DNA of 64,000 nt, taken from Tyto alba (taxonomy: Eukaryota; Chordata; Aves; Strigiformes; Tytonidae). A program made the position numbers and the translations under genes. A model generated the notes under the pieces. It was not told where the DNA came from, did not search any database, and saw only the letters and a list, made by a program, of their open reading frames with translations. Location: NCBI RefSeq assembly GCF_018691265.1, contig NW_024881272.1, positions 18,775,323 through 18,839,322 of the forward strand. Direction: 5' to 3'. Positions 34,701 through 47,515 of this stretch are shown in pieces. Position 1 is the stretch's first letter. Every line of letters starts with the position of its first letter.

Positions 34701-37700
34701 GAGGCTTGAGTTGTGTGCTACAACTAATCATGAAGCTGCTTACTTGGAAATGTAATGCTTGTTCATACTATACTGTACTTTTGTAAGTAAACTCATTTTT
34801 GATTGGCTAGAGTTTAACTATAATCAGTAATTAAGGGTCAGCCATCCAGTAAACTCATTAGTTTACACCAATTACATTTGGTATAGTAACTAATGATTTC
34901 AAGGATCAAGCCATTTATTTCTAAGCTTTCAAAGTATAATTATTGTGTAAATCAGATAGAATGTAAATCTCTTCCATACGTTTTGGTTGGTAATTGAGAA
35001 ATAAAATGGTTTCCAAATGTATTCTCTGTCCAGTTTTTGTTCTGCAGTAGATCTCTCTGGGGACTCTTTAAAGTATATGGAAAAGGTGATGTCAACAGAA
35101 GTGTACGCTGGGCAAACTGAGACAGGATTAATTAATAGAGATGAAAGAAAAAATCCAGCCCCTTGCAAATTGTGGTCCAGGCCTCAACTTGGACATCACA
35201 CCTTAAATGACAGTTTACAATCCTAAACATGAGTCACGCAGATTGACAAGTATTCAAAATAGAAGAGAATTAAAAACCTTTATGTTTAATGTATAAAGAC
35301 CTTCCAATATGCAGTCTTTAAGATGGTGTAATCTCTGGAGCATTTTGCTTTGAAGTTTAATATGTAGTTCCTCACATCCACATAACATTTTCAACACGTT
35401 AAACAAATTAGTCTCTGGTTACAGAAGTTTTTAGACATTTACAAGTTGCCATTTAACTAAATTTAATATGTGCCAGCAAAGTTGCTCATGCACTTGTTCA
35501 TTTAGAAAAATGCACTTTTGGAATGATTAATAAATAAATCAGCCTTTCCTATCCCTTCAACTTTGGTGTTTATTTGAAAGCAATCTACTTTAAAAAGACA
35601 TTAATATCCCTAGAATTATTATTAGAATAATTGCTTTTACTCTTCTTGGAACACACATTTTTTCTCATTTCCCTTCAGCACAGACAGCTTTCGACTCAGA
35701 TATAAACTTCCTATTATTATTCCCCACTCCCCACCCCAAAAATGAAGAATAGGAATTATACACTTTTCACTAAGGAATAATTAATTTGTCTCAAGCATTA
35801 GAACAGAGAATTGTAGAATGACTTTGAATGGTAGTCTCTAAGGAGTAGCATTGTTTGTTCTCTTCGATCTTTAATGAGCTTTAGTAAATGGCCAGGAAAA
35901 ATTACCTTCTTTCTGTAATATGAGAGAAGCGAAGAATGAAGCAAGCTATAGAATCCCTAGGAGAGAAGGGAGCAGCCACACACACACATGCACACACAGC
36001 CCCCCGTACCACATCGCTTCCAATGGTTAGCGTTCTCCTTTGGAACGGAGCACTACAGCTCTAGTTTTTCCATTACAGTTAAAACATATAATGTCCCTAA
36101 TATTTTTGTAGGAGAGAAAATTCCTGGATGTCTCCCACATACTGACAGTGTCTGGCTTATGTTGGGGGACAACTGCCTATAGCTGAGCTCTGGAAGTCAT
36201 TCTGGCTTCCTCTGCTTTGGCATTGATTTTGTCTTTTAAGATTCTTTAGTCTATTTTTGTTGTATTTCCACCTTTAAAAGCAATTTCCCTTATAGTGCCC
36301 CAGCCTGCTGCCCTGTCTTTTAACAGACTTCCTTTCAGTCCAACACATTTTCATTGTCATTCCTGTCCAGGACAGTAACTGAGGCAGCAGTGGCAGGTGC
36401 TTGTTTCAGCTAAGGATACAGACCTGTCTCCATGGATAACAGAGTATGCTCAGGAGCACCTTTTCCTCCCCTTTCTGCCAGCCTCCACATATGTCCTCAC
36501 TACCTAGTCCCATAGAGTGTCAGTGGTGCTGAGGCAGCTGCTGTTGCTGCTCTGAGGCTTGAAGGGAGCTGACCCACAGCAGCCAAGCGAGAACAGCACA
36601 GTCTCAAAGGATCTTGTGGAACGGGGGCTCTCTCCAATCCATTCCATTGGAGCCATTTCAGTTTGTAGGGAATAATCAAATATTAACTGGATTGCCATGT
36701 GTGCTTGCTCTCAAAGCATCACTGAGAGCAAGAAACCTGGCTTCTGTTACCCTCTTCCAGGGAATACATCCCTACTTTGTATTAAGTATCTATTGGGGCA
36801 GGCTCTGGGAGACGTGGTTTCCCCACCCAGGTGAGTGTCTCCAATACAAGGCTGACAAGTCAAGCACAAGCCTTCCCACTTGAAAAAAGGACTCAGGTCA
36901 CACTCCTTACAGAACAGCTGATAATCTCTCCGGTAGGGTGCTAATTCAGGGGGCAAGAGATTCAAGTTCAAATTGCCCCAGGGAGAGGCTGAATACAAGT
37001 CTCCTGTACCTTGGCTAAATTGCACCAGCCACGAGACTGAACCACAAAAGTTTGGGAGAGGAATAAGGGCACAGGAACAAGGAGGAGAGACATGCAGAAG
37101 GTGGCAGTGCTATCTGATTATTCTGTGAGAAAAACCTGGCGCGAGTGTCCAGTTCCTAGAAAGCAGCAGAGCAAGCGTGGTAAGTAGGTGAAGTAATGCA
37201 CGGTGTTACACCACCTTAGTCTGATCGCAGCTCTGGATCATGGGAGGTGCTCTCATGGCAGACATCAGATTGCTGACTAGAGTTCAGGGTTACAAGGGAT
37301 GTGAGGAGAGATTATGAAAGTGGGGAGAGCTGCCTGGACCCATCCCAGACATTTAGGGAAAAAGATAAAAGTGAAAAGCTGCTGCCAAAGTAAAAATCAT
37401 TTCTCTCTATCACGGGCCCTCTTCAGTGCAATTGTTGAAGAATAAATGGAGAAAGATCATTGAAAGTCAGATAGGAGACAGTGAGAACAGGACTAGTACG
37501 TGAGGCAGAAATGTTGGAAAGAAGACAAAGAGAAGGAAACGTAAGAAAGCAACAGGAGTATTGAACAAAGAAAAAGGAAAAGGAAAAACCATGACTGACC
37601 AAGACACTTCACCTCTCATTGCCTCAATCTTCTGGCAATAAAATAACAGTAAGAGTATCACGGAGCATTTCAGTGACTTTGAAGTCCATAAATATTTAGG

Positions 37701-39097
37701 ATACATTTAAGTGTCCCGATGATCAGGATTGTGTTGAAAAGAAAGCAGGAAAATTTAAGAGAATGTTCTGACAAGTCTGAAGCACTGCTATCAGGAGGAA
37801 AAAAAAAAAAAAAAAAAAGGAACAGAACTTACATGCTTAATTTCATATGTGTAACTGAGTATTAAAATCCACAGCCAAACACACTTGTGCTTTTTAATAG
37901 TAGAAAAGATTGCGCCTATTTCAGACCAGCAAGAACACATGGTTTAAGGCACGCAGCCGCTCTTTCTTCAGTAACAACCTACTGTGACTCCTATAATTTA
38001 TTCCTCCCAAGATTCATTTGAACATCTGCAGTATCATTATTTGAGTTTGTTATACTATTAGCTTTAAAATTTTATAAGCCATACAGTAGGATAGGTGACA
38101 AGTTGAAAAGTTAAGGAGGGTTAATTTAGAAGTTTTAAAGCAAAGCTATTTTTGAGTTATACAAGTGCAAAAAAGCATCTGAATCCAAACCTCCATGGTT
38201 ACATTTAAATAACTCAGAAACTGCTGAAAGGATTTTCTTCGAACTTCACTCAAGATAAATCCCTCTGGGCTAAGAACAAGCATGAGAATTTAACTCAAAA
38301 GGTGATTGTTGTCTGAAGGGAGTTTTCTTTCCCCCCTGCCCCTCTTTTTTCCCTCCTTTTGCTTGTTTTGTGTTCAATGTTCTGAAAAAAAAATAAATAG
38401 CACTGAAAAATAAGGGTCTGGAGTGTAACTGTTTCATATCCATTTTATCATTATAATAAGAAAAATGCTGTTCGTAAACTACCTTTTTATTAAAACCAGA
38501 CCCCCTGCTTTCCCTTTAGCCATTACCAGCAGTCTTAGTACCCACCTCTAGCAGGCATTTGAGGATGCTGTAAATGGGTGGCTCAACAGAAAAGTATCAA
38601 GCTGTACTCTCAGCCCCATCTGCAGCTTCTTTGCATGTCTCAGCAGCTTGGTGCAGCTATAATACTACCCTAAATGGACAACTGAGGATTCCCCTTAACA
38701 GGAAGTCTTTGGAGAGCAGACAATCAGCAGCCCTGCAGCACTCTTTCCTTCGCTTCCCATCCCCAGTTCATGGGAGGTGAAGCATACTCTATACCTGTAG
38801 GCTGACCTAAACTAATTTCTTGCTGGTCCTGGATTTGGAAAGCAGAAAGGTAACTGGTAGTCCTGCTTTTCTCAGCTCACTGACTGTTAACTTGATGCGT
38901 CTGGCAAACTCATTCAGTCTTCCCCTTTACAGTTGAAACCAAGGGACTCATCTCCTACTCATGTAGCTGTAGGAACCCCTGTAAGTGAAGAACCTGAGCA
39001 ACGAAGGAGGAAATTTCTATTTTTTTTCTCAAAGTCTTTGAAGCCAGTCCTCTTTAATAGCAGCATCGTGGATCCTGGTAGCCTCATTATCTGGATT

Positions 39098-39131
39098 TAA
39101 AAAACAAAAACAAAAACACAAAAACAAATTA

Positions 39132-39163
<32 letters not shown>

Positions 39164-39181
39164 ACCAAACCAAAACAAAAG
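39098..39181. repeat. (AAAAC)n simple repeat
   Basis: CAAAA units are repeated with small variations, including five or more consecutive AAAAC copies. A (TTTG)n tract follows at about 39338-39353. Confidence 0.85.
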
Positions 39182-42100
39182 ACAGTGGATTTCCCCCCTG
39201 CCCCCATTCATTTCAACACCCTCCCACATTTTGTTTTCTACAAATTATCCCAGGGAAAACAAGAAGCTTTCCCTTGCCCTTCTATCCAGGCTTGCTTCTG
39301 ATTCTATGACAGCACCTCCCACAGTTACTCGCTTATTTGTTTGTTTGTTTGTTTTTCCATTTGCAATTTTTGCCCCCTCCAAAGAGCTGGCTTGCCCAGG
39401 GAAATTACAGTAACTTATTTAATTTCAAATGCGTTCAGAAAGGCATTTTAATTGTTCCTTTTTGTTCAGAGCAGCATCCGAATGTGGAACTTGTGAAAAA
39501 CTGAAGAGGAAGTTTTGGAATATGTTTACTGAAATAATTCACCACATTTAACCCAAGCAACTCAGATATATTCAGAAACAGCTTCCCTTGCCTATCTTCC
39601 ATATACATGACCTGAATTAAAAGCTGCTTTGGGCAAGGGCCAACTCACTGTTTGTGGCCCTAACACAATGTGACTTGCAAGCTGTGGCAATACTGTATCA
39701 CCTAGGGATTTGTTGCAGGAGATCCTGGTTTTGGAAACAAAATACATGTTTCCCCGCTGACTGCTAACACTGAACAGTGGGAAGTATAGCTGAAATGGTC
39801 ATAGAGAGGAGCATCAGGAACCCAAAGTCTTGTGTTCAGTTCTTATTTGTTTTAATGTTGGGGAACTCTGTGGCAACAGATAGAGGGCTTGAAGTTGGTA
39901 TCAAGATGTGGTAGCTTACAGAGGGATAAGCAGCTCCTGGGAGCTCCCTGCTGTACCACCCTACAGAAGCAGGCAAATTTTGGCAAATGTTGCAAAAACT
40001 GAGAAAATTAAAAAAAAATAAATAAAAATATCGCAATATTTAAACAATCAGAAAGCTTTTCAATTCATAAATGTCCCATCTGCTCTCTACCACCAAACTT
40101 CTAGGGTATCATTTTTCAGTCAGCACTTGGCACTCAGCACTTTAAGCTGTCTGCTGCTATCTCATTCATACAGCTTTTTCATTGCAGGTCAATATTATCT
40201 GACTAGGTTCAGATTAAATCTTAATACACCATTCATCTGGAAAACCCCAACTCCAAGCACATTGAAAAATTGCAAACATAAACAGTGCAGTTTCCATGGA
40301 TGGTGACGTATTAAAATGTATCCCAAAGGGAAGAGCAGCAGGAAAGAGAGGAAAGTGAAGTTATGATCACAGAAGAGAATGCCTTTCTTTTTCAGATGAG
40401 ATTTTATGTAAGAGTGAGAAGGAATGTGGCAAAGAGAAGAAGGGTCTGTCTCTTCACTACTGGCTCTGTAGCAAAGATTTTTCACATCAGCCATGGTAAA
40501 ATTAGGCAGAGCAATAGCAGATCTGAATATTGTACAGGAAGATGTGAAACGAGGAAGAGTTTATTGCAGTTCAAGGATAGCAAATTATAATGAAGGCAAA
40601 TGGAAAGTAAGAACTGAAACTGGAAGAGATGAGCTGAAGGAACCTAATATTAAACACAAGTTTAAATAATAAAGACAGTCAGAGCAAGCTGAACAGAGAA
40701 GGCCCATTTAAAATGTCAAAATATATCTTTAGTTGTGACCACTAAGGTAAAAATAAAGGCAAGGTACATAGAAAAAGCATGAAAGTTGAGGGGTACAAGA
40801 TTGGGTTCAAGGATATGACTACTGCAAAAACCTGAGACTGAAGAGAAGCTCTTCTGGGAGATGACAGCACTGTCTCTGGTGCTTGTTGCTGCCTTCCAAG
40901 TACCCAACGTACTGCTCCATTAGTGAAAGGGATCACAAATTACCTCCTAATCTGTTTAAGCTAAATCAGCCAGATTCATTTCACCTGGTGATGAACACAG
41001 ATAGGAGCTAAACAGGCTGTCTTTACTTGTAGTGCACTAGGGAATGCTTGCTTGGCCTCTTCCTATAGCAAAGCTCTGGGAAGGAACCAGGGGCAAACAG
41101 CAAAACGTGGTGCAGTTTTCAGCTAGTATAATGGCAGCTAGACACTGGGGAGGAAATTTGGTCTAGGAGAACACATGAACATGTAAGACTGGAACCAATC
41201 CCAGAGGTGTGGAAGGATGCAAATTTCGTAAGGTTGAATAAGACTCAAGAAAACAGTTATCATCAGCAATACAGGGTGCAAGAAAAGTTCATCTCTCTAC
41301 ATCTCACTGATATGAGTAAGGAACATTTTTAATGTCTTTGCTACTGGTGCAAAGATAATCACTGCAGAGGTGTATCTATGTGCTTAGGAGAAGTAACAGT
41401 TACTGGTTGGTTAGTAACTAGCAGGAACCATAACAGAAGAGACTCCTGATGTTACCATCTCTGTTCAATAGAAAACCATAATCTGTGCTACTTAAGCTTC
41501 ATATACTCAGCATTTACAAATGCCAAGTAATCAAAAATTTTACCAACATAAAAGTGAGCAAAGTTGAAGAGCAACTACACGTAAGGGATCACTAGGACAA
41601 TATACAGTGGCTTTTGCTTCAGGGTAATAGCTTAATACCTGTGTTCCTTTAGGGACTTGCATCAAGTGAATTGGTACAGTTAGGAAGCACATCAAAAACT
41701 GAGCTTGCATATCATTAATTCACCTCTATTATCCAGAGTGGTTCTGTTCTCCAAGGTAGGTAGATCATGGGAAGTTTGTTTTGCTTCAGCTATTGCTATA
41801 ACAATTCAAAGAGGGGGAACAAGAATTTGGTTCTAAAAATGGATACATTTTATAAATGTTAAAATAATGTCTTAAACTGAAACATAGAAATATTCTTGGT
41901 AGCCCCCTCTGTGACGCTCCCTGTAATTATAGCTGAGAATAATCACAAATCAACTTTTTGTAAGAGAGAAGCCACCTCTTCTGCACTTTTAGAGGAACTA
42001 TAGCTCTAAAACCTTTGTAATTACCTTTATATCTATCTTCCATGTTATCATTTAGATTGAGGCTTTTAATACATGACTCAGTAGGTCTTCTTTTGTTTAG

Positions 42101-44844
42101 TTCTCCACCATTTATTTCCTTATTTTGGGTGCCTGTCATTCACATTTCTGCAAAGTTCAGCTGAAACCAGTAGTGCCCTGTTCATGTTACTGGTACTTTG
42201 CATTGCAAATATTAAGAAGTAGAATTTGCAATCCAAGTCATTCACAGAACATTCTTATACAGCACATAATTTGCCAACAGCTAAATTAATCTTACTTCAC
42301 AATGTGAGGCTGTGTACATCTGGTTTCTGATACAAAAGTCAGTGGTATAGGGATCATACTAACTCAGACCCAGCTTTTTCAGGTCCATGAAGCTTAGTCA
42401 TGTACCTGCTAATTTAGAACTCAAACATAAGCAAGAATCTCAATTCTCCTTTTTAAATGGTGTGAAGTTTCAATCCAATTTACCTTGCATAGATGAAAAC
42501 ATAAATCAGTAGCAGGACTCCACTGCACATACTAATTTAATGAGCTTGGGATTTGACCACATGTGTAGATACACTCTGAGAACCTGAAGACCTTTCCCTC
42601 CATACTGCATTAGGTCTGGATGCATGGCAAATAACTATCTACAAGCTAAAGGGAGGAGGGAAAGGCCTACCAGTCAGCACCAGGGTCTAGAACACAAGTG
42701 TGAGCCACAGGTCAGGGGTCAAGTTCCATCCACAACCTCCAACTGATGATCAGTTGAAGAAATGCTTATGCTGCTGTAAGTAGCACCACAACACAGACAG
42801 CAGTCCCAAAACATGTCTCAGAACAATGTCTGGGGTCACCATTGCTCAGCTGGAAAGAGCTTTTCCACCCCTTCCCTCAGTCAGGAGGGAATCCAGTACA
42901 ACACAGAATATCTGGAAGAAAGCTCCAAGAAGAGGGTGACACGAAAGTTTCCTCAGACCCACATTTTAGCTCATTGCCTGGTGTACCAGAAAAAAAAGCA
43001 CATTGAGGGGGTTTTGTCTAGTAGGTCGTCAAAGAAGGTGTGTAATGACAAGTCGGTCAGAATGCAAAATGAAGTTGATGATAAAAAGACAAAGGATAAA
43101 TATTCATGCACAACCACCAAGTGTGCTTTGGCACCATTCGTGCTGCATGACTTTTGCTGATCTGACAAGTCTGTGACCTGAAATACAGACTCCAAAACAG
43201 CAGTGTCTCCTCAGCTTCTGTCTCCTCTTTGCCTTGTCCCAAAGACCATTGACCCAGAGGGATGAAGCCTTGCACTTATCATTCTCAGACCTCCGTGTGT
43301 CTGAGTCCATTCATAAACAGCTCTCTTCTGCTGAACTAGTCTAAACCAATTCCCTTCATACACTTGTCCAGGCAACAGCACATCAAATCACAAGTTGTTT
43401 CAGTTGTGTGAAACAGTGAAAGCAGGCTTCTTTGGACAGACGTTCCTGAGCAGGTAATCTCAAAAACATGACTACCAATGCCAGCTATCTTTGGCTTCAC
43501 AGAGGCAGTTAAGGTAAAACTGGGAAAAAGCAGAATAAAGCTAATGAATCAGGGTAGGGTACAGAAAAACAAAATGTTGCTGGAACATTAATTCATCATT
43601 CACTACAAAAGCAGAGATTGCAAGACACATTCAGATAGCACTACTACTGGTCACCTCTGGTTAGGCTCCTTCCTATTTACTACCAGAATAATTAAATCTA
43701 GGCCAGATTTTGCTTAGGTGCCAAAGGAAAAAGGAAATTATGTTAACAATCTCTGTGAATCGGAACAACAGAATTAGTAACGATCTTTACACTTGAAATT
43801 TATTTTAAAAGTGTGTTTAGCTTAGCTTATCAGATCAAGCTTATTAAAAAATCAAAAATCAGAAGTCCTGTGATGTGCAAACAAGTTACAATGAGAGTGA
43901 AAAGTCAGCACATCTCCAGCCTTTGGGATGGGAGGGCCATCTGCTATCAACATTTAGGAAACGTACTTTGTGTGGAAAGTTTCCTTGCAGCCTCAGGCCT
44001 TGTCCTAGTAATTGAGTTTAGCTCTTAAGCTCTTGTTCTATCCATAAGTCTAGTTCAGAGCACCTCAAATCTAGGCCTTGCTTAGGGCCCTAGCATACTA
44101 TCCTCTAAAAGGGGGTAATCCTCTATGCTGGGGTGTCTTGGTGGAGTCATCCTGAGATCAAAAGAACTTTGCACAGGCACAGAAGTCCCTTCTGATAGGT
44201 CTCAGATCATAATATAAATAAACCTTGTCCAGAAAATACACACACAGGTTTTCTTCCTTTAAGAAAAGCCAGCAGAAATAATTTGATTTTATTTTTTTCT
44301 CTCTCTCTTAGCTATACGGGAGTGTCATTTATTTTTGCATATTTTCATTATGCAAAGTCACACAGGACCCAACAGTGCAAGTATCCCCTTCATTCTGCTG
44401 GTGTTTGGTGTCTTATTAGAAATGTTATCAGAAGGTAAACATAACACACAGGCAGGTTTGATGTGGAATAATGAGGTTTTAGTACCATACCATGACATGT
44501 CGGCAACTCAGAAATGTTTTAACAGGTTAAAACTATTTTTGGTCATTACAAAGAAGCTGAAAGGAGAAGCATCCCCTCAAGCTGACAACATACATTTTAT
44601 ACAGAAAGAGACAAGATATGAGACCATGAAAATTGCACAGACACAAATATTTGAGATGTAACTGAGAGGCAGAAAAATATATTAAAATGATCACTGATTG
44701 AGCAACATGGAAAGAATTCTCTTAGCAGGAAAAAACATTTTCACAGGTCTCTCAGAAAGCACAACAGATGCCATTTTTGTGACAATATTTAACACTTCCA
44801 CCTGAAATTTTAAAGCCACTTCTGGATATTGATGACTGTCTCTT

Positions 44845-44955
44845 TTGATATAGCTATTATTGCTTTTTTTACAGATAGAGAAATCAAGTTTCTGGAATGA
44901 CTAAGAGACTTTCCTAAGGTCAAACAGTAAGTCAGGGACAAAGACAGAAACAGTC
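44845..44955 (-). mobile_element. MIR-like SINE fragment
   Basis: The plus strand reads ...TTACAGATAGAGAAATCAAG...GACTTTCCTAAGGTCAAACAGTAAGTCAGGGA. This matches the complement of the conserved MIR core (ACAGATGAGGAAACTGAGG...AAGGTCACACAG). It is heavily diverged, as expected for an ancient amniote SINE. Confidence 0.7.
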
Positions 44956-46479
44956 TAGTTGTCCCCAATCTTATTCTCAATTCGCCCCACTAACAGATTG
45001 TACAGCCATGAAAAATGATCTCTTCCCTGTGAAAAGGTAGGTTTCGCAAGGAAAATAACAAGTTCCACCTGTCTCTCCAGCTGATATTAGCAATAGTGAA
45101 AATTTCATTCTGCAGAAAAACTGCCGATGCAGCACTTGTAAAAAAACTCCAAATTCATGTGCAGATCAGAAATTGCCGGCACGCTTTCAACAGCTGCAAC
45201 TACCACACACTTTCAGAGAGTCATTTGAACTCATCAGATTTGACTCTGGGCTAGGCAGCAAAGCCCAGGTGGCTTGGTTGTACATAAAGCCCTCATGCCT
45301 CATGTGGGGTGAGGCAACGTGAGATTGGGGCCCCGCAGATTTGTGCAGGCCCCAAGTTAAGATGAGGCACACCAGTGCAGCAGCCCCACCGGCCCTCCCA
45401 CAGTGCCGGTAAATGGAGGACGCTGACAGGACGTACACACGTGCAAATGTTTAAATACTCATTGTTGGGGACTACAGGAAAGCCTACGATAGACATTTCG
45501 CCTTGGGATGTTTTCTCTATTGCAAAAAAGCAATAAAAATATGTGCTACTCTGCGGGCTCTTTCTTTGCTTAACCAACCCCTTTATTATTATCCAGCTTC
45601 CCTCAGAATATACCCTTTCTCTCAACAAACCTGTACTGCTCCAAAGGGCAAAGCTCAGGCCTCAGGCAGGGGTTGTTGACACGCGTTTTTTCACTTGCCT
45701 CACTTCTTTCCACTACAGGTCACACCAGGATGGATTTGAGGGTGTCCACCACAGGCCCGTACAAAGCTGACCCCTTCAGCTGTGTCAGGTAACCCCTGTG
45801 CACAGGCTGGCAGCACAGGCCGCGAGCTGCGCCATGTCCGCAGGCAGCCCCACAGCCCAGCCTGCGGCGCTGGAAGCATGCAGGGCAAAAAGGCTTTCAG
45901 GAGTGCTAGCCGTCCACATCCCCAGCAGAAACCAGCCAGAGGAAGCTTGGAAAGCCTGGCCTTTTTATTCTCCAGAATTAAGACCTTGATTAGCTGCTGG
46001 CGCAAGACCAAAACTCCATCTGAAATGCTTTAGACAACCCATCTGCGCTTGGTTTGGGAGTCTGAGGAGCGCGTGCTGTGGCCCACTCCTTGCCGGTGCC
46101 AGGCAAAAACAAGGCAGAAAGACAGGGGTGAGGAGCTGGGTGGGGAGGAACACTCCTGGGCCCCCACTCTCTCAGAGGAGCGCCTTCATCTCCACACCCA
46201 TGCCTGCACACCAACACCTTGCGTGGGGCCCTCCAGGCTGCCCCAGGTGTGTGTGTCCGCCAGCCTGGCCTGGCCCAGGGGCTCCCTGGCCACCCTGGGG
46301 GTCACAGGCTGGGTCCTGGCAGCCCCTGTGCTTGAGCTGGAGCCTGGCCTCTGCTCCTCCTGCACCCGCTGGGGCAGGGCCCACAGCTGGCCATGGCCAT
46401 GGGGCCCTTCCCTTCCCTCTCCCCTCTCCTTCCCCAAACCCCAGTGGTCCTTCATGAGTTCCTGCACCTCGTGATAAAT

Positions 46480-47105
46480 TTCATAATTATTCAGCCCTTA
46501 CTACCAACACCGAAATTCATCACTCAAAGCAAATTAGCCGAGATTCATTAGAATAAGACATCTAGTAGGCACATGTACTTTATTAGCCTCTTACACCAAT
46601 AGTTTTAATTAGGTACATATTTCACAGCTCTAGAGCTACTCGAGTGAAGGGCTGCTTTTATCTCTTTTATTTACAGTAACAAGCTATCAAACAAATACCA
46701 CCATAATTAAACTCAGATGCAAAAAAAAAAAAAAAAAAAAATTACTAACAGTGACCTACGCAAACCTCAGGCTTGGTCAACTCGGGATATTTAATTAATG
46801 AACAAAATACCCCTCAGCCAGGCAGGACACCGGGGCAGGGCAGCACCCGCCCTTTCCCCTGCCCCTGGTCTGGCAGGCCCTTCCTCCATGTCACCTTCAG
46901 GTAGGGGAGGAGAGCTCTCCCTCGGATAGATACCGTCGTGATGAGAAAAGTGATTAAAATCCAGAACATTTCTAAATTATTAATGAGGAATTTAAATGAT
47001 GTTATAAAAGAGGGAAATACGGGCGAAAATGTTACACATTCATGGAATTTTTACTCATGCATAATAATAAGTTGAAAACACTTTAGTTATAATACTTCCT
47101 AAATT
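46480..47105. promoter_or_regulatory. Candidate conserved non-coding block next to the isolated CpG patch
   Basis: AT-rich complex sequence (46490-46715 and 46925-47105) has repeated TTAATTA, TTTAATTAGG and TAATAATAA cores. A poly(A) run at 46720-46741 and a GC-rich stretch at about 46815-46915 divide it. It abuts the CpG patch at 47147. It suggests a distal enhancer or non-coding RNA promoter. This rests on inference from texture. Confidence 0.3.
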
Positions 47106-47146
47106 AAAGGACGGGGGGTGGTGGTGGTGGGAAACTATGTGTTTCT

Positions 47147-47515
47147 CGGGCCCGCCCGCCCGCCCGCCACTCGGCGATCAAGGGCGCCACCTGCCGGGCA
47201 CTGCGGCGAAGCGCGCCCGCCGCCGCCGCCCGTCGCGGGGGCCCAGCGGCGGCGGCCGCGGCGGCACGGAGGGAGGGCCCGGCCCCGGCGGCACGGAGGG
47301 CCCGGCCCCGGCGGCACGGAGGGAGGGCCCGGCCCCGGCGGCACGGAGGGCCCGGCCCCGGCGGCACGGAGGGAGGGCCCTGCCCCGGCGGCACGGAGGG
47401 CCCGGCCCCGGCGGCACGGAGGGAGGGCCCTGCCCCGGCGGCACGGAGGGCCCTGCCCGAGCCGAGGGGCCTCGGACCTGCCTGTCGCAGTCTCACCAGT
47501 GGGTGAGCCGCGGGG
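47147..47515. promoter_or_regulatory. Isolated CpG-rich patch in the intergenic region
   Basis: A short, very GC-rich and CpG-dense segment interrupts AT-rich DNA about 20 kb upstream of the LMO4 island. More than half of it is a 50-bp tandem repeat. AT-rich, conserved-looking DNA lies on its left. It might be an orphan CpG island or enhancer, or only a CpG-rich minisatellite. Confidence 0.55.
47261..47460. repeat. Minisatellite: four tandem copies of a 50-bp unit
   Basis: The copies are 47261-47310, 47311-47360, 47361-47410 and 47411-47460. Each 50-bp unit is a dimer of a 27-bp and a 23-bp monomer, both starting GCGGCACGGAGGG; the longer monomer has an extra AGGG. Copies one and two are identical. 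Copies three and four carry a G-to-T change in the first monomer, and copy four has further changes at its end. The pattern shows expansion by whole dimers. It creates spurious Gly/Pro/Arg-rich ORFs in all frames. Confidence 0.95.

Larger units (their letters stand above)
27761..46479. other. Intergenic region upstream of LMO4, no gene recognised
   Basis: About 18.7 kb of AT-rich DNA has no ORF above about 130 codons and none with a recognisable domain. It holds the inverted repeat at 34657-34700, the (AAAAC)n tract, a poly(A) run at about 37799-37818, a MIR-like piece at about 44.9 kb and a GC-richer non-repetitive stretch at 45.2-46.5 kb. Segments around 34740-34900 and 35400-35660 have enhancer-like AT-rich texture. 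Confidence 0.7.

Noticed and set aside
39296..39308. ATTCTATGA resembling the CR1 3' tail repeat
   Set aside because: There is only one unit and no CR1 body sequence on either side.
42813..43160. 115-codon plus-strand ORF in the last part of the desert
   Set aside because: No domain, no homologous family recognised, and length within chance for the scanned region.
46030..46480. Overlapping ORFs of 70 to 141 codons in GC-richer DNA
   Set aside because: Both strands are open to similar extents, with no splice-consistent exon, domain or CpG enrichment that supports a gene.
47261..47460. CRISPR-like array
   Set aside because: The repeats are directly tandem with no unique spacers, in a vertebrate genome.
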